Shown: positions 15,516 through 24,250, counted from the stretch's first letter. The stretch: 30,890 bases of DNA from JBMNUM01 sp050946275 (GCA_050946275.1 JBMNUM010000024.1:1-30890), one strand, 5' to 3'. The notes: generated by a model from the sequence alone, not told the origin. Numbers and translations: made by a program.

Positions 15516-16624
15516 TGCTTACCAGCGATTTCTCATATGAGCTCCCAGAGGAGCTCATAGCCCAAGCCCCGGTTGAACCGCGCGACAGCTGCAGGCTTCT
15601 CGTCTTGGGGAGGCGCGACGGCTCCATAGAGCACCGCGTCTTCTCGGACATCATCGAGTATCTCGAGCCGGGTGACCTGCTCGTCGTCAACGAGACGCGC
15701 GTCCTGCCCGCCCGTCTGCTGGGATTCAAGCGCGGAACCGGAGGCAGGGCAGAGGTGTTCCTGCTTCGTCAGCTGCGTCCGGATGTCGGAGATGGCACGG
15801 CCCGGTGGGAGGGCCTGGTTAAGCCGGGCAAGCGCCTGAAGCCCGGTGCCGTCGTCGAGTTCTTCGACGAGAGCAGCTATGATGCGGAGACCGGACGTCC
15901 GCTGCCCGACGCATCCCCCGTGCTCGAGGCGACGATTGCCGACTGGGCGGAGGGAGAGGCGCATGGTCTGCGCATCATCGACCTGAAGGCGCCCGGAGGG
16001 TCGTTCGACGAGGCGGTCCATGCGGCCGGCAGGGCCCCGCTGCCCCCGTACATCCATGGTTACCAGGGTGATATGGAGCTCTACCAGACCGTCTACTCCC
16101 GCAACGAGAGCTCGGCGGCAGCCCCCACGGCGGGCCTGCACTTCACCGAGGAGCTTCTCGACGCGATCACCGCGAAGGGCGTGAAGATCGCGACGGTGGA
16201 GCTCGAGATAGGGCTCGACACCTTCCGCATCGTCGAGACGGAGCGCGCCGAGGACCATCCGATGCACTCGGAGGTGTTCCACATCTCGCAGGAGACCATC
16301 GACGCCATCGAGGCTGCCAAGGCGCGCGGCTCGCGCGTGATCGCCGTGGGGACGACATCGATGCGGGCGCTCGAGAGCGCATGGGACGAAGAGCGGGGAC
16401 GCCTCGTCGCACGCGATGGGGAGTCGACCTCCCTGTTCATCCTCCCCGGATACGAGTTCCACGTTCCGGACGCTCTGATCACCAACTTCCACATCCCGCG
16501 CTCGACGCTCATGATGCTCGTGAGCGCCTTCTCGACGCGGGAACATATAATGAACGCATATCGCGCCGCGATAGAGGAGCGCTACCGCATGCTCTCCTTC
16601 GGCGACGCGATGCTGATCATCTAG
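15515..16624 (+). CDS. queA: tRNA preQ1(34) S-adenosylmethionine ribosyltransferase-isomerase QueA
   Basis: A 369-residue enzyme that moves the ribosyl part of S-adenosylmethionine onto preQ1 in tRNA, giving epoxyqueuosine. Recognised by FSYELPEELIAQAP-EPRDSCRLLVL at the N-terminus, VVNETRVLPARL, PLPPYIHG, QTVYSR-SSAAAPTAGLHFT, and the C-terminal LITNFHIPRSTLMMLVSAF. It is somewhat longer than the usual 340-350 residues, through an insertion around residues 120-140. The start is GTG at 15515 (MLTSDFSYEL), with GGAGG 7 bases upstream inside the end of queH; the open frame continues far upstream in the wrong frame of queH and is ignored. Confidence 0.96.
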   Translation: MLTSDFSYELPEELIAQAPVEPRDSCRLLVLGRRDGSIEHRVFSDIIEYLEPGDLLVVNETRVLPARLLGFKRGTGGRAEVFLLRQLRPDVGDGTARWEGLVKPGKRLKPGAVVEFFDESSYDAETGRPLPDASPVLEATIADWAEGEAHGLRIIDLKAPGGSFDEAVHAAGRAPLPPYIHGYQGDMELYQTVYSRNESSAAAPTAGLHFTEELLDAITAKGVKIATVELEIGLDTFRIVETERAEDHPMHSEVFHISQETIDAIEAAKARGSRVIAVGTTSMRALESAWDEERGRLVARDGESTSLFILPGYEFHVPDALITNFHIPRSTLMMLVSAFSTREHIMNAYRAAIEERYRMLSFGDAMLII

Positions 16625-16713
16625 ATTGCTGATTCGTGCTTGAAACCCCTCGGGTGTCCCGGGAGCGTCATGTTGCATGCATGCCTCAAGGGATCGCATG
16701 ACAGGAGGCACGC

Positions 16714-17853
16714 ATGGGTTTTTCGTTTGAGCTGATAGCCGAGGACGGGTCGACGGCGGCGCGCAGGGGACGGTTCTCCACGCCTCATGGAGATGTCGAG
16801 ACACCGTGCTTCATGCCGGTTGGCACCGAGGCGACGGTCAAGGGCATCACCGTCGACGAGCTCGAGGAGCTCGGGGCGAACGTCGTCTTGGCGAACACCT
16901 ACCACCTCTACCTGAGGCCGGGTGCCGATATCGTCCAGGAGGCTGGCGGTCTGCACCGGTTCATGAACTGGAACCATCCCATCCTCACCGATTCGGGTGG
17001 CTTCCAGGTGTTCTCGCTGGCGGACACGCTCAAGCTCGACGCCGAGGGTCTCACGTTCAACTCGATCTTCGATGGTTCCAAGCACCGCTGGACGCCCGCC
17101 GACAACATGACTGTCCAGGAGGCGCTCGGCGCCGACATCATCATGCAGCTCGACCAGTGCACGCCGTATCCAGCCGAGAAGGACTTCGTCGCCGACGCCG
17201 TCGATCTCTCAGCCGCATGGGCCCGCGAGTGCGCTCACGCCCATGCGCCTCATGCCGACAGGCAGGCCTTGTTCCCCATTGTCCAAGGCGGCGTGTACGG
17301 AGACCTGCGCCTCGAGTCGGTCGGCAAGCTCCTCGACATGGAGGGCGAGGTTGGCCGGCATCCGGGCTTCGGCATCGGCGGCTATTCGGTCGGCGAGCCG
17401 CACGACCTCATGTTCGAGACGCTGCCCGCGGTCACGTCGGCGCTCCCCGCCGATCGCCCGCGCTACCTGATGGGGGTGGGCAATCCCACCACGCTCGTCC
17501 GCGGTGTGGCGGCCGGCGTCGATATGTTCGATTGCGTTTTGCCAACGCGCACGGGCCGCATGGGAACGGCGTTCTCGAGCGAGGGTCGTCTCAACTTCAA
17601 GAATGCGCGTTTCGCCCGTGACTTCGGGCCGGTCGATCCGCATTGCACGTGCAAGGTGTGCCGCGAGTACTCCCGCGCATACATCAGGCATCTGTTCAAT
17701 CGCAAGGAGATGCTCGGCTCGATCCTGCTGTCCTATCACAACCTCCACTATCTCATCGACCTCATGAGGCGCGCCCGTCTGGCGGTCGAGGAGAACCGCT
17801 ACGGCGCATTTCTTGCGGAATGGATGGCATCACCTGCCGCAAACGACTACTAG
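16714..17853 (+). CDS. tgt: tRNA-guanine(34) transglycosylase
   Basis: A 379-residue TIM-barrel enzyme that swaps guanine 34 for preQ1 in tRNAs with GUN anticodons. Active-site residues: D93 in LTDSGGFQV, D147 in MQLDQCTPYP, and the nucleophile D273 in GVDMFDCVLPTR. The zinc site is complete: C311, C313, C316 (HCTCKVC) and H342. AGGAGG precedes the ATG. It lies 89 bases after queA; the two commonly share an operon. Downstream comes secD directly, where many bacteria have yajC between tgt and secD. Confidence 0.97.
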   Translation: MGFSFELIAEDGSTAARRGRFSTPHGDVETPCFMPVGTEATVKGITVDELEELGANVVLANTYHLYLRPGADIVQEAGGLHRFMNWNHPILTDSGGFQVFSLADTLKLDAEGLTFNSIFDGSKHRWTPADNMTVQEALGADIIMQLDQCTPYPAEKDFVADAVDLSAAWARECAHAHAPHADRQALFPIVQGGVYGDLRLESVGKLLDMEGEVGRHPGFGIGGYSVGEPHDLMFETLPAVTSALPADRPRYLMGVGNPTTLVRGVAAGVDMFDCVLPTRTGRMGTAFSSEGRLNFKNARFARDFGPVDPHCTCKVCREYSRAYIRHLFNRKEMLGSILLSYHNLHYLIDLMRRARLAVEENRYGAFLAEWMASPAANDY

Positions 17854-17884
17854 AGGTCGCTTTGCAGTGATAAACTCGAAAATT

Positions 17885-17928
17885 GTGAATTTAGGAGAAT
17901 ATATTCACGTTCGATGTGAATGGAAGGG
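17885..17928 (+). promoter_or_regulatory. Three GTGAAT/ATTCAC half-sites before secD
   Basis: GTGAAT (17885-17890), ATTCAC (17903-17908) and GTGAAT (17916-17921) lie in an AT-rich leader. The middle copy can pair with either outer copy, so two mutually exclusive stems are possible. The likely secD ribosome site GGAAGGG (17922-17928) touches the last copy. It could equally be a DNA operator. Confidence 0.4.
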
Positions 17929-17931
17929 CAT

Positions 17932-19323
17932 ATGGCAAGGTTCAAATACAAGGAAAAGACACCGGAGAGGCGGTTGCCCGTCACGGCGCTTGTCGTGGTC
18001 GCGGTCCTGATCGTCGTCTCCATCTTCCTGTTCATGCCGCCATCCCAGCGCATCAACCAGGGCCTCGATATCCAGGGAGGCATCTCGGTTGTCATGACCG
18101 CTGAGACGACGGACGGGGGAGTTCCCGACGACGAGTCCATGGAGTCGGCGGTCGCGGTTCTCCAGAACAGGGTGAACTCCCTCGGTGCATCCGAGGCGAC
18201 GGTTCAGCGGCAGGGCGCCAATCAGATCCTCGTCCAGATTCCGGGCGTCGATGACCCGCAGACGGCCATCGAGACGATCGGCAAGGTCGGCTACCTCGAG
18301 TTCATCGATGTGGCGCAGATCACCGACGAGAACGCGCGGATGTCGATCGACAACGGCTACACGGGCATCACGCTCGACGCGGATTCCTACGAGCCCATCT
18401 TCACCGGCGCGAACATCAAGAACGTCACGGTGGGCATGGAGTCCGAGGTGAGCGCGAACTACGCTGTCGACCTCGTGCTCGACTCTGCGGGCACCAAGGC
18501 GTTTGCGGAGAAGACGGCCGAGCTCGCCCCCTCGAAGGGCAAGATCGCCATCCTGCTCGACGGCGTCGTGCAGTCGGCGCCGGCCGTGCAGAGCGAGATT
18601 CCCAACGGCCGCGTGCAGATCACCGGTAACTACACGCTCGACGAGGCGAACAACCTCGTCACCATCCTGCAGTCCGGCTCGCTGCCCGTCACGTTGTCGT
18701 ACTCGCAGTCGCAGGTCGTCGGCCCGACGCTCGGTCAGGACTCGCTGCTCGCCGGTCTCATCTCGGCGATCGTCGGCATCATCGTCGTCATCCTGTACCT
18801 GCTGTTCTACTACCGCGGCATGGGCATCCTCACCGCAGGCGCGATGATCTGCTTCGCGCTGCTGTACCTGGGGTTGCTCGCCGGCCTGTCGCTCATGGGG
18901 CTCTTCTCGCTGTCGCTCGCCGGCATCGCGGGTATCGTCCTCACCATCGGCATGGCGGCCGACTCGTCGATTCTCGTCATCGAGCGCTTCCGCGAGGAGA
19001 TCCGCATGGGACGCTCGGTGCGCGCATCCTCGATCAGCGGCGTCAAGCACGGCATCTTCACCTCGCTCGACGCCGACGTCGTCACGATGATCACGGCCGT
19101 CGTGCTCTTCATCGTCGCGACCGGCTCGGTCAAGGGCTTCGGCCTCACGCTCGGACTCGGCATCTGCTGCGACATCGTCACGATGTTCCTGTTCAAGGGT
19201 CCGGTCATCCGACTGCTCGCCCCCAAGGTCATCGCGAACAACCCCGGTTTCTGGGGCGTGAAGGGAGACCTGGAGGAAGCAGCCGAACGAGGCGAAGTGG
19301 TGAGAGGAGGCGAAGATGGCTAG
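17932..19323 (+). CDS. secD: Protein translocase subunit SecD
   Basis: A 463-residue RND-type membrane subunit that, with SecF, uses the proton gradient to pull exported proteins forward after SecA/SecYEG translocation. One N-terminal membrane helix (about 16-34) is followed by NQGLDIQGG, a periplasmic-type (here extracellular) P1 domain, then five clustered membrane helices with LPVTLSYSQSQVVGPTLG and SSILVIERFREE. It is the short, Gram-positive type. The start is ATG 17932 with GGAAGGG just before it; ATG 17920 is the alternative, adding four residues. It overlaps secF by 8 bases. Confidence 0.95.
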   Translation: MARFKYKEKTPERRLPVTALVVVAVLIVVSIFLFMPPSQRINQGLDIQGGISVVMTAETTDGGVPDDESMESAVAVLQNRVNSLGASEATVQRQGANQILVQIPGVDDPQTAIETIGKVGYLEFIDVAQITDENARMSIDNGYTGITLDADSYEPIFTGANIKNVTVGMESEVSANYAVDLVLDSAGTKAFAEKTAELAPSKGKIAILLDGVVQSAPAVQSEIPNGRVQITGNYTLDEANNLVTILQSGSLPVTLSYSQSQVVGPTLGQDSLLAGLISAIVGIIVVILYLLFYYRGMGILTAGAMICFALLYLGLLAGLSLMGLFSLSLAGIAGIVLTIGMAADSSILVIERFREEIRMGRSVRASSISGVKHGIFTSLDADVVTMITAVVLFIVATGSVKGFGLTLGLGICCDIVTMFLFKGPVIRLLAPKVIANNPGFWGVKGDLEEAAERGEVVRGGEDG

Positions 19324-20344
19324 GTATTTCAAGCACGATCTCAACATCCTTGGGAAGCGCAAGATCTTCTTCACCATCTCGGCGATTCTCATCGTCCTGG
19401 CCCTGGTCGGCATCTTCGGCCGCGGCATCAACCTGGGCATCGAGTTCCAGGGCGGCACGAACGTGACGTTCACGAACACGGGCGACATCACCATCGAGCA
19501 GATGCGCGATGCCTGCTCCGAGGCCGGCATGGAGAACCCGATCATCCAGACGTCGGACTCCGGCACGAACCATGGCTTCATCATCCGCACGGGTGAGACC
19601 GACCCGAATGCGGCCGCGGCAACGGCGCTCGAGGTTGCGAACTCCCTCGAGCTTCCCGATACGGCCTACGAGGTCCAGACGATCGGACCGGACTGGGGCA
19701 CGAACATCTTCAAGTCGTCGCTACTCGCGTTCATCATCGCCATCGTCGTGCTCATCGTCTACATCTCGATCAGGTTCGAATGGAAGATGAGCCTCACGGC
19801 CATACTCGGCCTCGTGCACGACCTCGTGATCTTGGTGGGCATATACGCGCTCTTCGGCCTCGAGGTCACGCCGAACGTCATCGCGGCCATCCTCACCATC
19901 ATGGGTTACTCGCTCTACGACACGGTCGTCACGTTCCACCGCATCAACGAGAACGCCTCGCCGACCATGAACCACTCGTACATGACCGTGGCCAACCACT
20001 CCGTCAACCAGGTGCTCGCGCGTACGATCAACACGACGCTCACCTCGCTGCTGCCGGTTCTGGCGATGCTGTTCTTCGGTGGCGACACCCTGAAGGACTT
20101 CGCGCTGGCCATGACCATCGGCCTGATCCTCGGTTCCTACTCGTCGTTCGGTATCGCGACGCCGATCTTCGCCATGTGGAAGTCGCGCGAGCTCGTCTAC
20201 GCGAAGCTCGCCGTCAAGTATGGCGAGGGCGTCGACGATTTCTCCCAGGACATCACGGAGATCCTCAAGGAGGAGCACCAGCAGAAGTCGGTGCTTCGCC
20301 GTGCCAGGGAGAAGAGACCCCCGAGAGACATAAGCGATATCTAG
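19316..20344 (+). CDS. secF: Protein translocase subunit SecF
   Basis: A 342-residue partner of SecD with six membrane helices. Family marks: N-terminal helix followed by GINLGIEFQGGTNV, the conserved MGYSLYDTVVTFHRINEN segment with its proton-path Asp, and RTINTTLTSLLPVLAMLFFGG. The C-terminus is a charged tail (about 310-342). The gene begins inside the end of secD with GGAGG upstream and ends before an intrinsic terminator, so secDF is the last part of this transcription unit. Confidence 0.96.
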   Translation: MARYFKHDLNILGKRKIFFTISAILIVLALVGIFGRGINLGIEFQGGTNVTFTNTGDITIEQMRDACSEAGMENPIIQTSDSGTNHGFIIRTGETDPNAAAATALEVANSLELPDTAYEVQTIGPDWGTNIFKSSLLAFIIAIVVLIVYISIRFEWKMSLTAILGLVHDLVILVGIYALFGLEVTPNVIAAILTIMGYSLYDTVVTFHRINENASPTMNHSYMTVANHSVNQVLARTINTTLTSLLPVLAMLFFGGDTLKDFALAMTIGLILGSYSSFGIATPIFAMWKSRELVYAKLAVKYGEGVDDFSQDITEILKEEHQQKSVLRRAREKRPPRDISDI

Positions 20345-20345
20345 G

Positions 20346-20369
20346 AAAGGGCCCCGAACGGGGCCTTTT
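20346..20369 (+). terminator. Intrinsic terminator after secF
   Basis: AAAGGGCCCC (20346-20355) pairs with GGGGCCTTTT (20360-20369), with one G-T pair. The stem begins 1 base after the secF stop. Confidence 0.85.
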
Positions 20370-20404
20370 CCATATGAGGTGAAGTCGTCGCCGAACGAGG
20401 AGTC

Positions 20405-20572
20405 CCACAGGGGAGGAGACCCTTCCAGGACAAGGCTCCGCAAAGCGTGATTTCGCTCCGTCTCTGCATCTGCGGAGGGAACGCCTTCGGCGCTCTTTAG
20501 TCCTCGATAAACGCAGAGACTCCGCGAAATCACTGCTCCGCAATTGTCCTGGAAGGGTCTCCTCCCCTGTGG
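20405..20572. mobile_element. MITE-like 168-bp element with 28-bp perfect inverted ends
   Basis: Bases 20405-20432 are the exact reverse complement of 20545-20572. Further in, GTGATTTCGC (20447-20456) pairs with GCGAAATCAC, and GTCTCTGC with GCAGAGAC, after a 3x3 internal loop. The whole can fold as one long hairpin. It lies between convergent secF and maf and has no open frame of note. A related left half occurs at 30808-30890. No clear target duplication flanks it, so whether it moved as DNA or is a structured RNA is open. Confidence 0.65.
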
Positions 20573-20651
20573 AACGGCAACGATATGCGGTGAAGTATTC
20601 GGCTTCCTTCTCGATACGGGGTTTCGAGGGCCTTGCGGCTCATGGCAAAAG

Positions 20652-20750
20652 TGTTCGAAAAAGGGCGTCTGCGGCACCCTTTATCGATCAGAATTGCCAC
20701 GATTGGGGTTTCAGGGCACGAAAAGACGCCCTTTATCGAACAAAAATGTC
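20652..20750. repeat. Compound inverted/direct repeat
   Basis: Bases 20652-20670 and 20724-20742 are inverted copies, 18 of 19 matching. Also 20675-20699 and 20726-20750 are direct copies of a CCCTTTATCGA-containing 25-mer, with several differences. The rest of the gap (20573-20651 and 20751-20825) shows nothing convincing. Confidence 0.55.
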
Positions 20751-20825
20751 AAGCCAGCCCAATAGACTGTCCAGACGGCCGTTGCGACCACCTTGCGTGC
20801 TTGCGGGAGCGAGCGGCTCCAGCCG

Positions 20826-22004
20826 TTATGCGCTGATGATGCGAGGGAGCGGGATGTCGTGCTCCTCGTGGGGGAGCCCGCCGTAGAACTGCTGCGCGGC
20901 GAAGAAGGTTCCGAACGCCGTCCCATGGAAGTCGGGCCGCGTCAGGTAGGTGTCGTAGTAGCCTCCTCCGTAGCCCATGCGGTATCCCTGAGAATCAAAG
21001 GCGAGGCCGGGCACGAACATGAGGTCGATGTCCGAGGCATCGGCAATCTCAAAACCCTCCGGCAGCGTCGTGATGCCCGCAGGATCCTTGAGGAAGTCGA
21101 GGTCGGAGGCGCCGGGCAGGATGCTCTGGGGCTCCACGTACACGAACTCCATGCGGCGATCCGCCATGGTCACGGGGACGACGAGCCTCTTGTCGGCGGG
21201 GAAGTCGGTCGCGAGCGCATCGAAGCACAGCTCGCTGCCGAATGCGGTGTATGCCGCCACGACGCGCGCCTGCGCGAACTCGGGGGTTTCCGCTATGAGC
21301 TCGCACACGCGACGGGAGGCGTCCGCGCGCTTGCTTGCGGGAATGGACTTCCGCACGGCCTTCATGAGTTTGCGCGCGTAGCCCTTTCCGTCGTCGACAC
21401 CGGCTGTATCCGCAACACCAGCCAGCTCATCGAGGAATCGCGCCAAGGGGAATCCGACGACGTTGTCGTAATCGCCCTCGATGTGGTTGACGAATGCCCC
21501 GGCAGCGCCCTGGATGCCATACCCGCCGGCCTTGTCGAACGGCTCGCCCGAGGCGATGTAGTCTTCGATTTCTCCAGCTGAGAGCGGCCGAAATGTCACA
21601 TCCGTCACCTCGTGGAACGCATGGGCCTTCCCGTGCGCGAAGATGCATACGCCGCTCACGACCTGGTGCGTCGAGCCGGAGAGTTCTCCGAGCATCGCCC
21701 GGGCCTCCTCGGCTGTCTGCGGCTTGCCGAAGATTCTTCCGCCGTGCACGACCATCGTGTCGCACGAGACGATGGGATGCGAGTCATCGCCTCCGAGCAG
21801 CTCGAGGGCGCCGCGTGCTTTGGACAGGGCGACGCGCTCGGCTTGCGTCTCGGGCGGGAGGGTGCCGTCGACGCTCTCATCCACGCCTGGAACGAGACAT
21901 GCGAAGCGGAAGCCCTCGCGCTCGAACATGTCCCTGCGCCTGGGTGAGGCGGACGCGAGCACGATCAAGGTGCCCTTGCCAGCCGGGAATTCGTCTTGCG
22001 TCAT
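20826..22004 (-). CDS. Maf nucleotide pyrophosphatase fused to 5-formyltetrahydrofolate cyclo-ligase
   Basis: A 392-residue two-domain protein. Residues about 12-205 are a Maf/HAM1-like nucleotide pyrophosphatase, which sanitises non-canonical or pyrimidine nucleoside triphosphates: LASASPRRRDM, the catalytic D81 in SCDTMVV, FGKPQ, and GDYDNVVGFPL. Residues about 210-392 are a 5-formyltetrahydrofolate cyclo-ligase (5-FCL), which makes 5,10-methenyl-THF with ATP: basic N-terminal helix ARKLMKAVRK, and the signature MGYGGGYYDTYL. The two are normally separate proteins. Both keep their key motifs, so both are probably active. GAGAGGG lies 6 bases before the ATG. The frame runs through the junction with no sign of frameshift. 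Confidence 0.93.
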   Translation of the reverse strand: MTQDEFPAGKGTLIVLASASPRRRDMFEREGFRFACLVPGVDESVDGTLPPETQAERVALSKARGALELLGGDDSHPIVSCDTMVVHGGRIFGKPQTAEEARAMLGELSGSTHQVVSGVCIFAHGKAHAFHEVTDVTFRPLSAGEIEDYIASGEPFDKAGGYGIQGAAGAFVNHIEGDYDNVVGFPLARFLDELAGVADTAGVDDGKGYARKLMKAVRKSIPASKRADASRRVCELIAETPEFAQARVVAAYTAFGSELCFDALATDFPADKRLVVPVTMADRRMEFVYVEPQSILPGASDLDFLKDPAGITTLPEGFEIADASDIDLMFVPGLAFDSQGYRMGYGGGYYDTYLTRPDFHGTAFGTFFAAQQFYGGLPHEEHDIPLPRIISA

Positions 22005-22039
22005 CGAAACCCTCTCTTCGATCCTAGGTTGCCGTGCCC

Positions 22040-22066
22040 ATTATACCCGGCGTGGCCCTCTGGCAA
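22040..22066 (-). promoter_or_regulatory. Candidate promoter for the Maf/5-FCL gene
   Basis: On the minus strand TTGCCA (22066-22061) and a perfect TATAAT (22045-22040) are 15 bases apart. The start of transcription would fall about 28 bases before the ATG. The spacing is slightly short. Confidence 0.45.
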
Positions 22067-22252
22067 TCGCGCGGCGGAGCTTCATGTGGCATAGGCTGCG
22101 GCCGGCTCATCGAGGAGCGTCCGCGCCCGGGCGATGCGCTCGTCTACCACCTTGCACGCCTGCCAGAAGATGCGCGTTATCAAGAGCTTATCGTGCTATC
22201 TTTAGTCTTTGCTTAAACCAACTTTCCTACATGCCTTGAAGAAGGGGAAACG

Positions 22253-24250
22253 ATGGCTAACGTTCGTAAGAAGCAGAAGGATACCGTTTCGCAGGAAGTC
22301 GTGGAGTCCGCCGAGGTCGTCGAGACCGAGGTAGATGCTGCTCCCGAGGCCGAGGCGGAGATCGCGCCCGAGCCCGTGGAGGCTGAGGTCGAGGCTCCCA
22401 AGGAGGAGGCTGCTCCGGCCAAGGAGGCCGCTCCCAAGAAGAGCGCGAAGGCCAAGAAGGACGCTGCGCCCGCCAAGGAAGAGGGCAAAGGCAAGAACCC
22501 GTTCGGGAAGATCGCCCAGAACATGCGCGAAGAGGGCGAGAAGACCAGGGCCGAGAAGAAGCAGAAGGAAGACGCCAAGGCCGCCTACCGCAAGCGCCGC
22601 ATCGAGGAGATCGAGGAGCAGAAGGCCCTCAACCTCGACGGCTACAACAAGGCCATGGCTTTCGCCGAGGCCGAGGATGCCGAGGGTTTCGAGTACACGT
22701 CCGAGGACGTGTACGCCGCGACCGACAAGCCCACCTCGGTCATGGAGGGCAAGCGCACCCAGAAGAAGCTGAAGAAGGCCGGCCTGCTGTCGGACGCCCC
22801 CAAGAAGGTCCGCTCCAAGTCCACCTACACGATGAGGGAGAACAACCTCGAGGGTGGCGTCGGGGCCATCGACGGCATCATCGCCGCGCAGAGGGAGTAC
22901 TACGGCATCGGCAAGTCCCGCTCCATCGAGTGGCGCACGAAGGCCATGGAGCGCCTCTCCAAGCTCATCCGCACCTACGAGAAGCCCCTCATCGAGGCCC
23001 TTCATCGCGACCTCGGCATCTCGAGGAGCGAGGCGTACATGACCGAGATCGCGCCGCTGCACGAGGAGCTTCGCGTCCTGTACGGCAACGTCGAGTCTTG
23101 GACCGGCCGCAAGATGCAGCGATTCGTTCCCAAGATGTGGAAGACCCGCTTCTACTCGTACTGGCAGCCGATGGGCACCGTCTGCATCATCAACTCCTGG
23201 AAGAGCCCGGTCTACATGGCTCTCTCGACGATGGCGGCCGCCGTCGCCGCGGGCAATACGGTGGTGCTGAAGAACTCGAGCCGCACGTGGCGCTGCAACG
23301 AGGTTATCGCCTCGGCCATCGTCGAGCTCTTCACGCCTGATTTCGTGCGCTTCATCTATGGCGGCGACGACGTTGACGAGGTTCTCGCCGTTTCCGACTT
23401 CGACAAGGTTGTCTACATCGGCGAGAAGGACGAGGCGCAGATGATGCGCATGGGCACGGCTCAGTCCGGCGCCGATCTCTCGCTGGTGCTCGATGGAAAC
23501 TGCCCCGTCTTCGTTGACGGCACGTTCAGCGTCTCCCGCTCTGCGGAGCGCATCATGTGGGGCAAGATGCTCCACGCCGGCCAGACGAGGATTTCGCCGA
23601 GCGTCGCCTACGTCCGCAACGACGTCATCAAGCCGTTCGTCAACGAGCTGTTCAAGTACGTGCGCGACCATTACGGCAAGGAGCCGATCAAGGCGGAGGG
23701 CTATCCGCGCATGTTCTCCCAGATCGAGTACGACGAGGCCTGCGAGATCCTCGACAAGATGGGCGGCAAGGCCGAGATCGTCGTCGGCGGCGGCAGGGAC
23801 GAGAAGCGCCTTCGCATCGAGCCGACGGTTATCCTCGTCGATTCCATCGACCATCCGCTGCTCAAGAAGAAGATCGTCGGACCGATCCTCGTCGTGGCGC
23901 CGTTCCATCATACGGGTCATACGCTCGCGAAGATCATCAAGGCCGAGACGCCTCCCGCGATGTACGTCTTCACGGCTAACGGTGCGACGAGGAAATACAT
24001 CATGCAGAACGTCGACTTCGGCTCCGGTTGCGTCAACGATACGATGATCCAGATCTCCAACAGATTCTCCGCGCAGTCCGGCGCCGACGAGACCGGAATG
24101 GGGTCGTTTGGAGGAAGGATTGGGGTCGAGGCCTTCGGTTCCCGCAAGACCGTCGCCGTCAGCAGCAAGAACACTCACAGCTACCGCTTCACGGAGCCGG
24201 GTGACGATTACTCGAAGATCGCCCGTTGGTTCCACGCGGCGGCCAAGTAG
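22253..24250 (+). CDS. Aldehyde-dehydrogenase-fold protein lacking catalytic residues, with charged N-terminal extension
   Basis: A 665-residue protein. Residues about 1-190 are a Lys/Glu/Ala-rich extension, with coiled-coil-like stretch EEGEKTRAEKKQKEDAK (93-109). From about 205 it follows the class-3 aldehyde dehydrogenase fold: AAAVAAGNTVVLK (328-340), IEPTVILVD, GPILVV and DETGMGSFGGRIG. Key residues differ. The catalytic Cys of GQTC is R446 (GQTRIS), the general-base Glu of LELGGK is V412 (LVLDGN), the oxyanion Asn of WNYP is K317 (SWKSP), and the Glu of EIFGP is K540. So the usual NAD(P)-dependent oxidation of aldehydes should not occur; a binding or structural role is likelier. AAGGGG precedes the ATG. 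The next gene starts 15 bases after the stop. The frame is intact with normal codon use, so it is not a decaying gene. Confidence 0.85.
   Translation: MANVRKKQKDTVSQEVVESAEVVETEVDAAPEAEAEIAPEPVEAEVEAPKEEAAPAKEAAPKKSAKAKKDAAPAKEEGKGKNPFGKIAQNMREEGEKTRAEKKQKEDAKAAYRKRRIEEIEEQKALNLDGYNKAMAFAEAEDAEGFEYTSEDVYAATDKPTSVMEGKRTQKKLKKAGLLSDAPKKVRSKSTYTMRENNLEGGVGAIDGIIAAQREYYGIGKSRSIEWRTKAMERLSKLIRTYEKPLIEALHRDLGISRSEAYMTEIAPLHEELRVLYGNVESWTGRKMQRFVPKMWKTRFYSYWQPMGTVCIINSWKSPVYMALSTMAAAVAAGNTVVLKNSSRTWRCNEVIASAIVELFTPDFVRFIYGGDDVDEVLAVSDFDKVVYIGEKDEAQMMRMGTAQSGADLSLVLDGNCPVFVDGTFSVSRSAERIMWGKMLHAGQTRISPSVAYVRNDVIKPFVNELFKYVRDHYGKEPIKAEGYPRMFSQIEYDEACEILDKMGGKAEIVVGGGRDEKRLRIEPTVILVDSIDHPLLKKKIVGPILVVAPFHHTGHTLAKIIKAETPPAMYVFTANGATRKYIMQNVDFGSGCVNDTMIQISNRFSAQSGADETGMGSFGGRIGVEAFGSRKTVAVSSKNTHSYRFTEPGDDYSKIARWFHAAAK

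Noticed and set aside
20569..20886. 105-codon plus-strand frame between secF and maf
   Set aside because: It lies over repeats, has no ribosome site and poor composition.
22034..22216. 60-codon plus-strand frame before the ALDH-like gene
   Set aside because: No ribosome site or recognisable sequence; opposite frame looks equally coding-like, so composition alone is not evidence.
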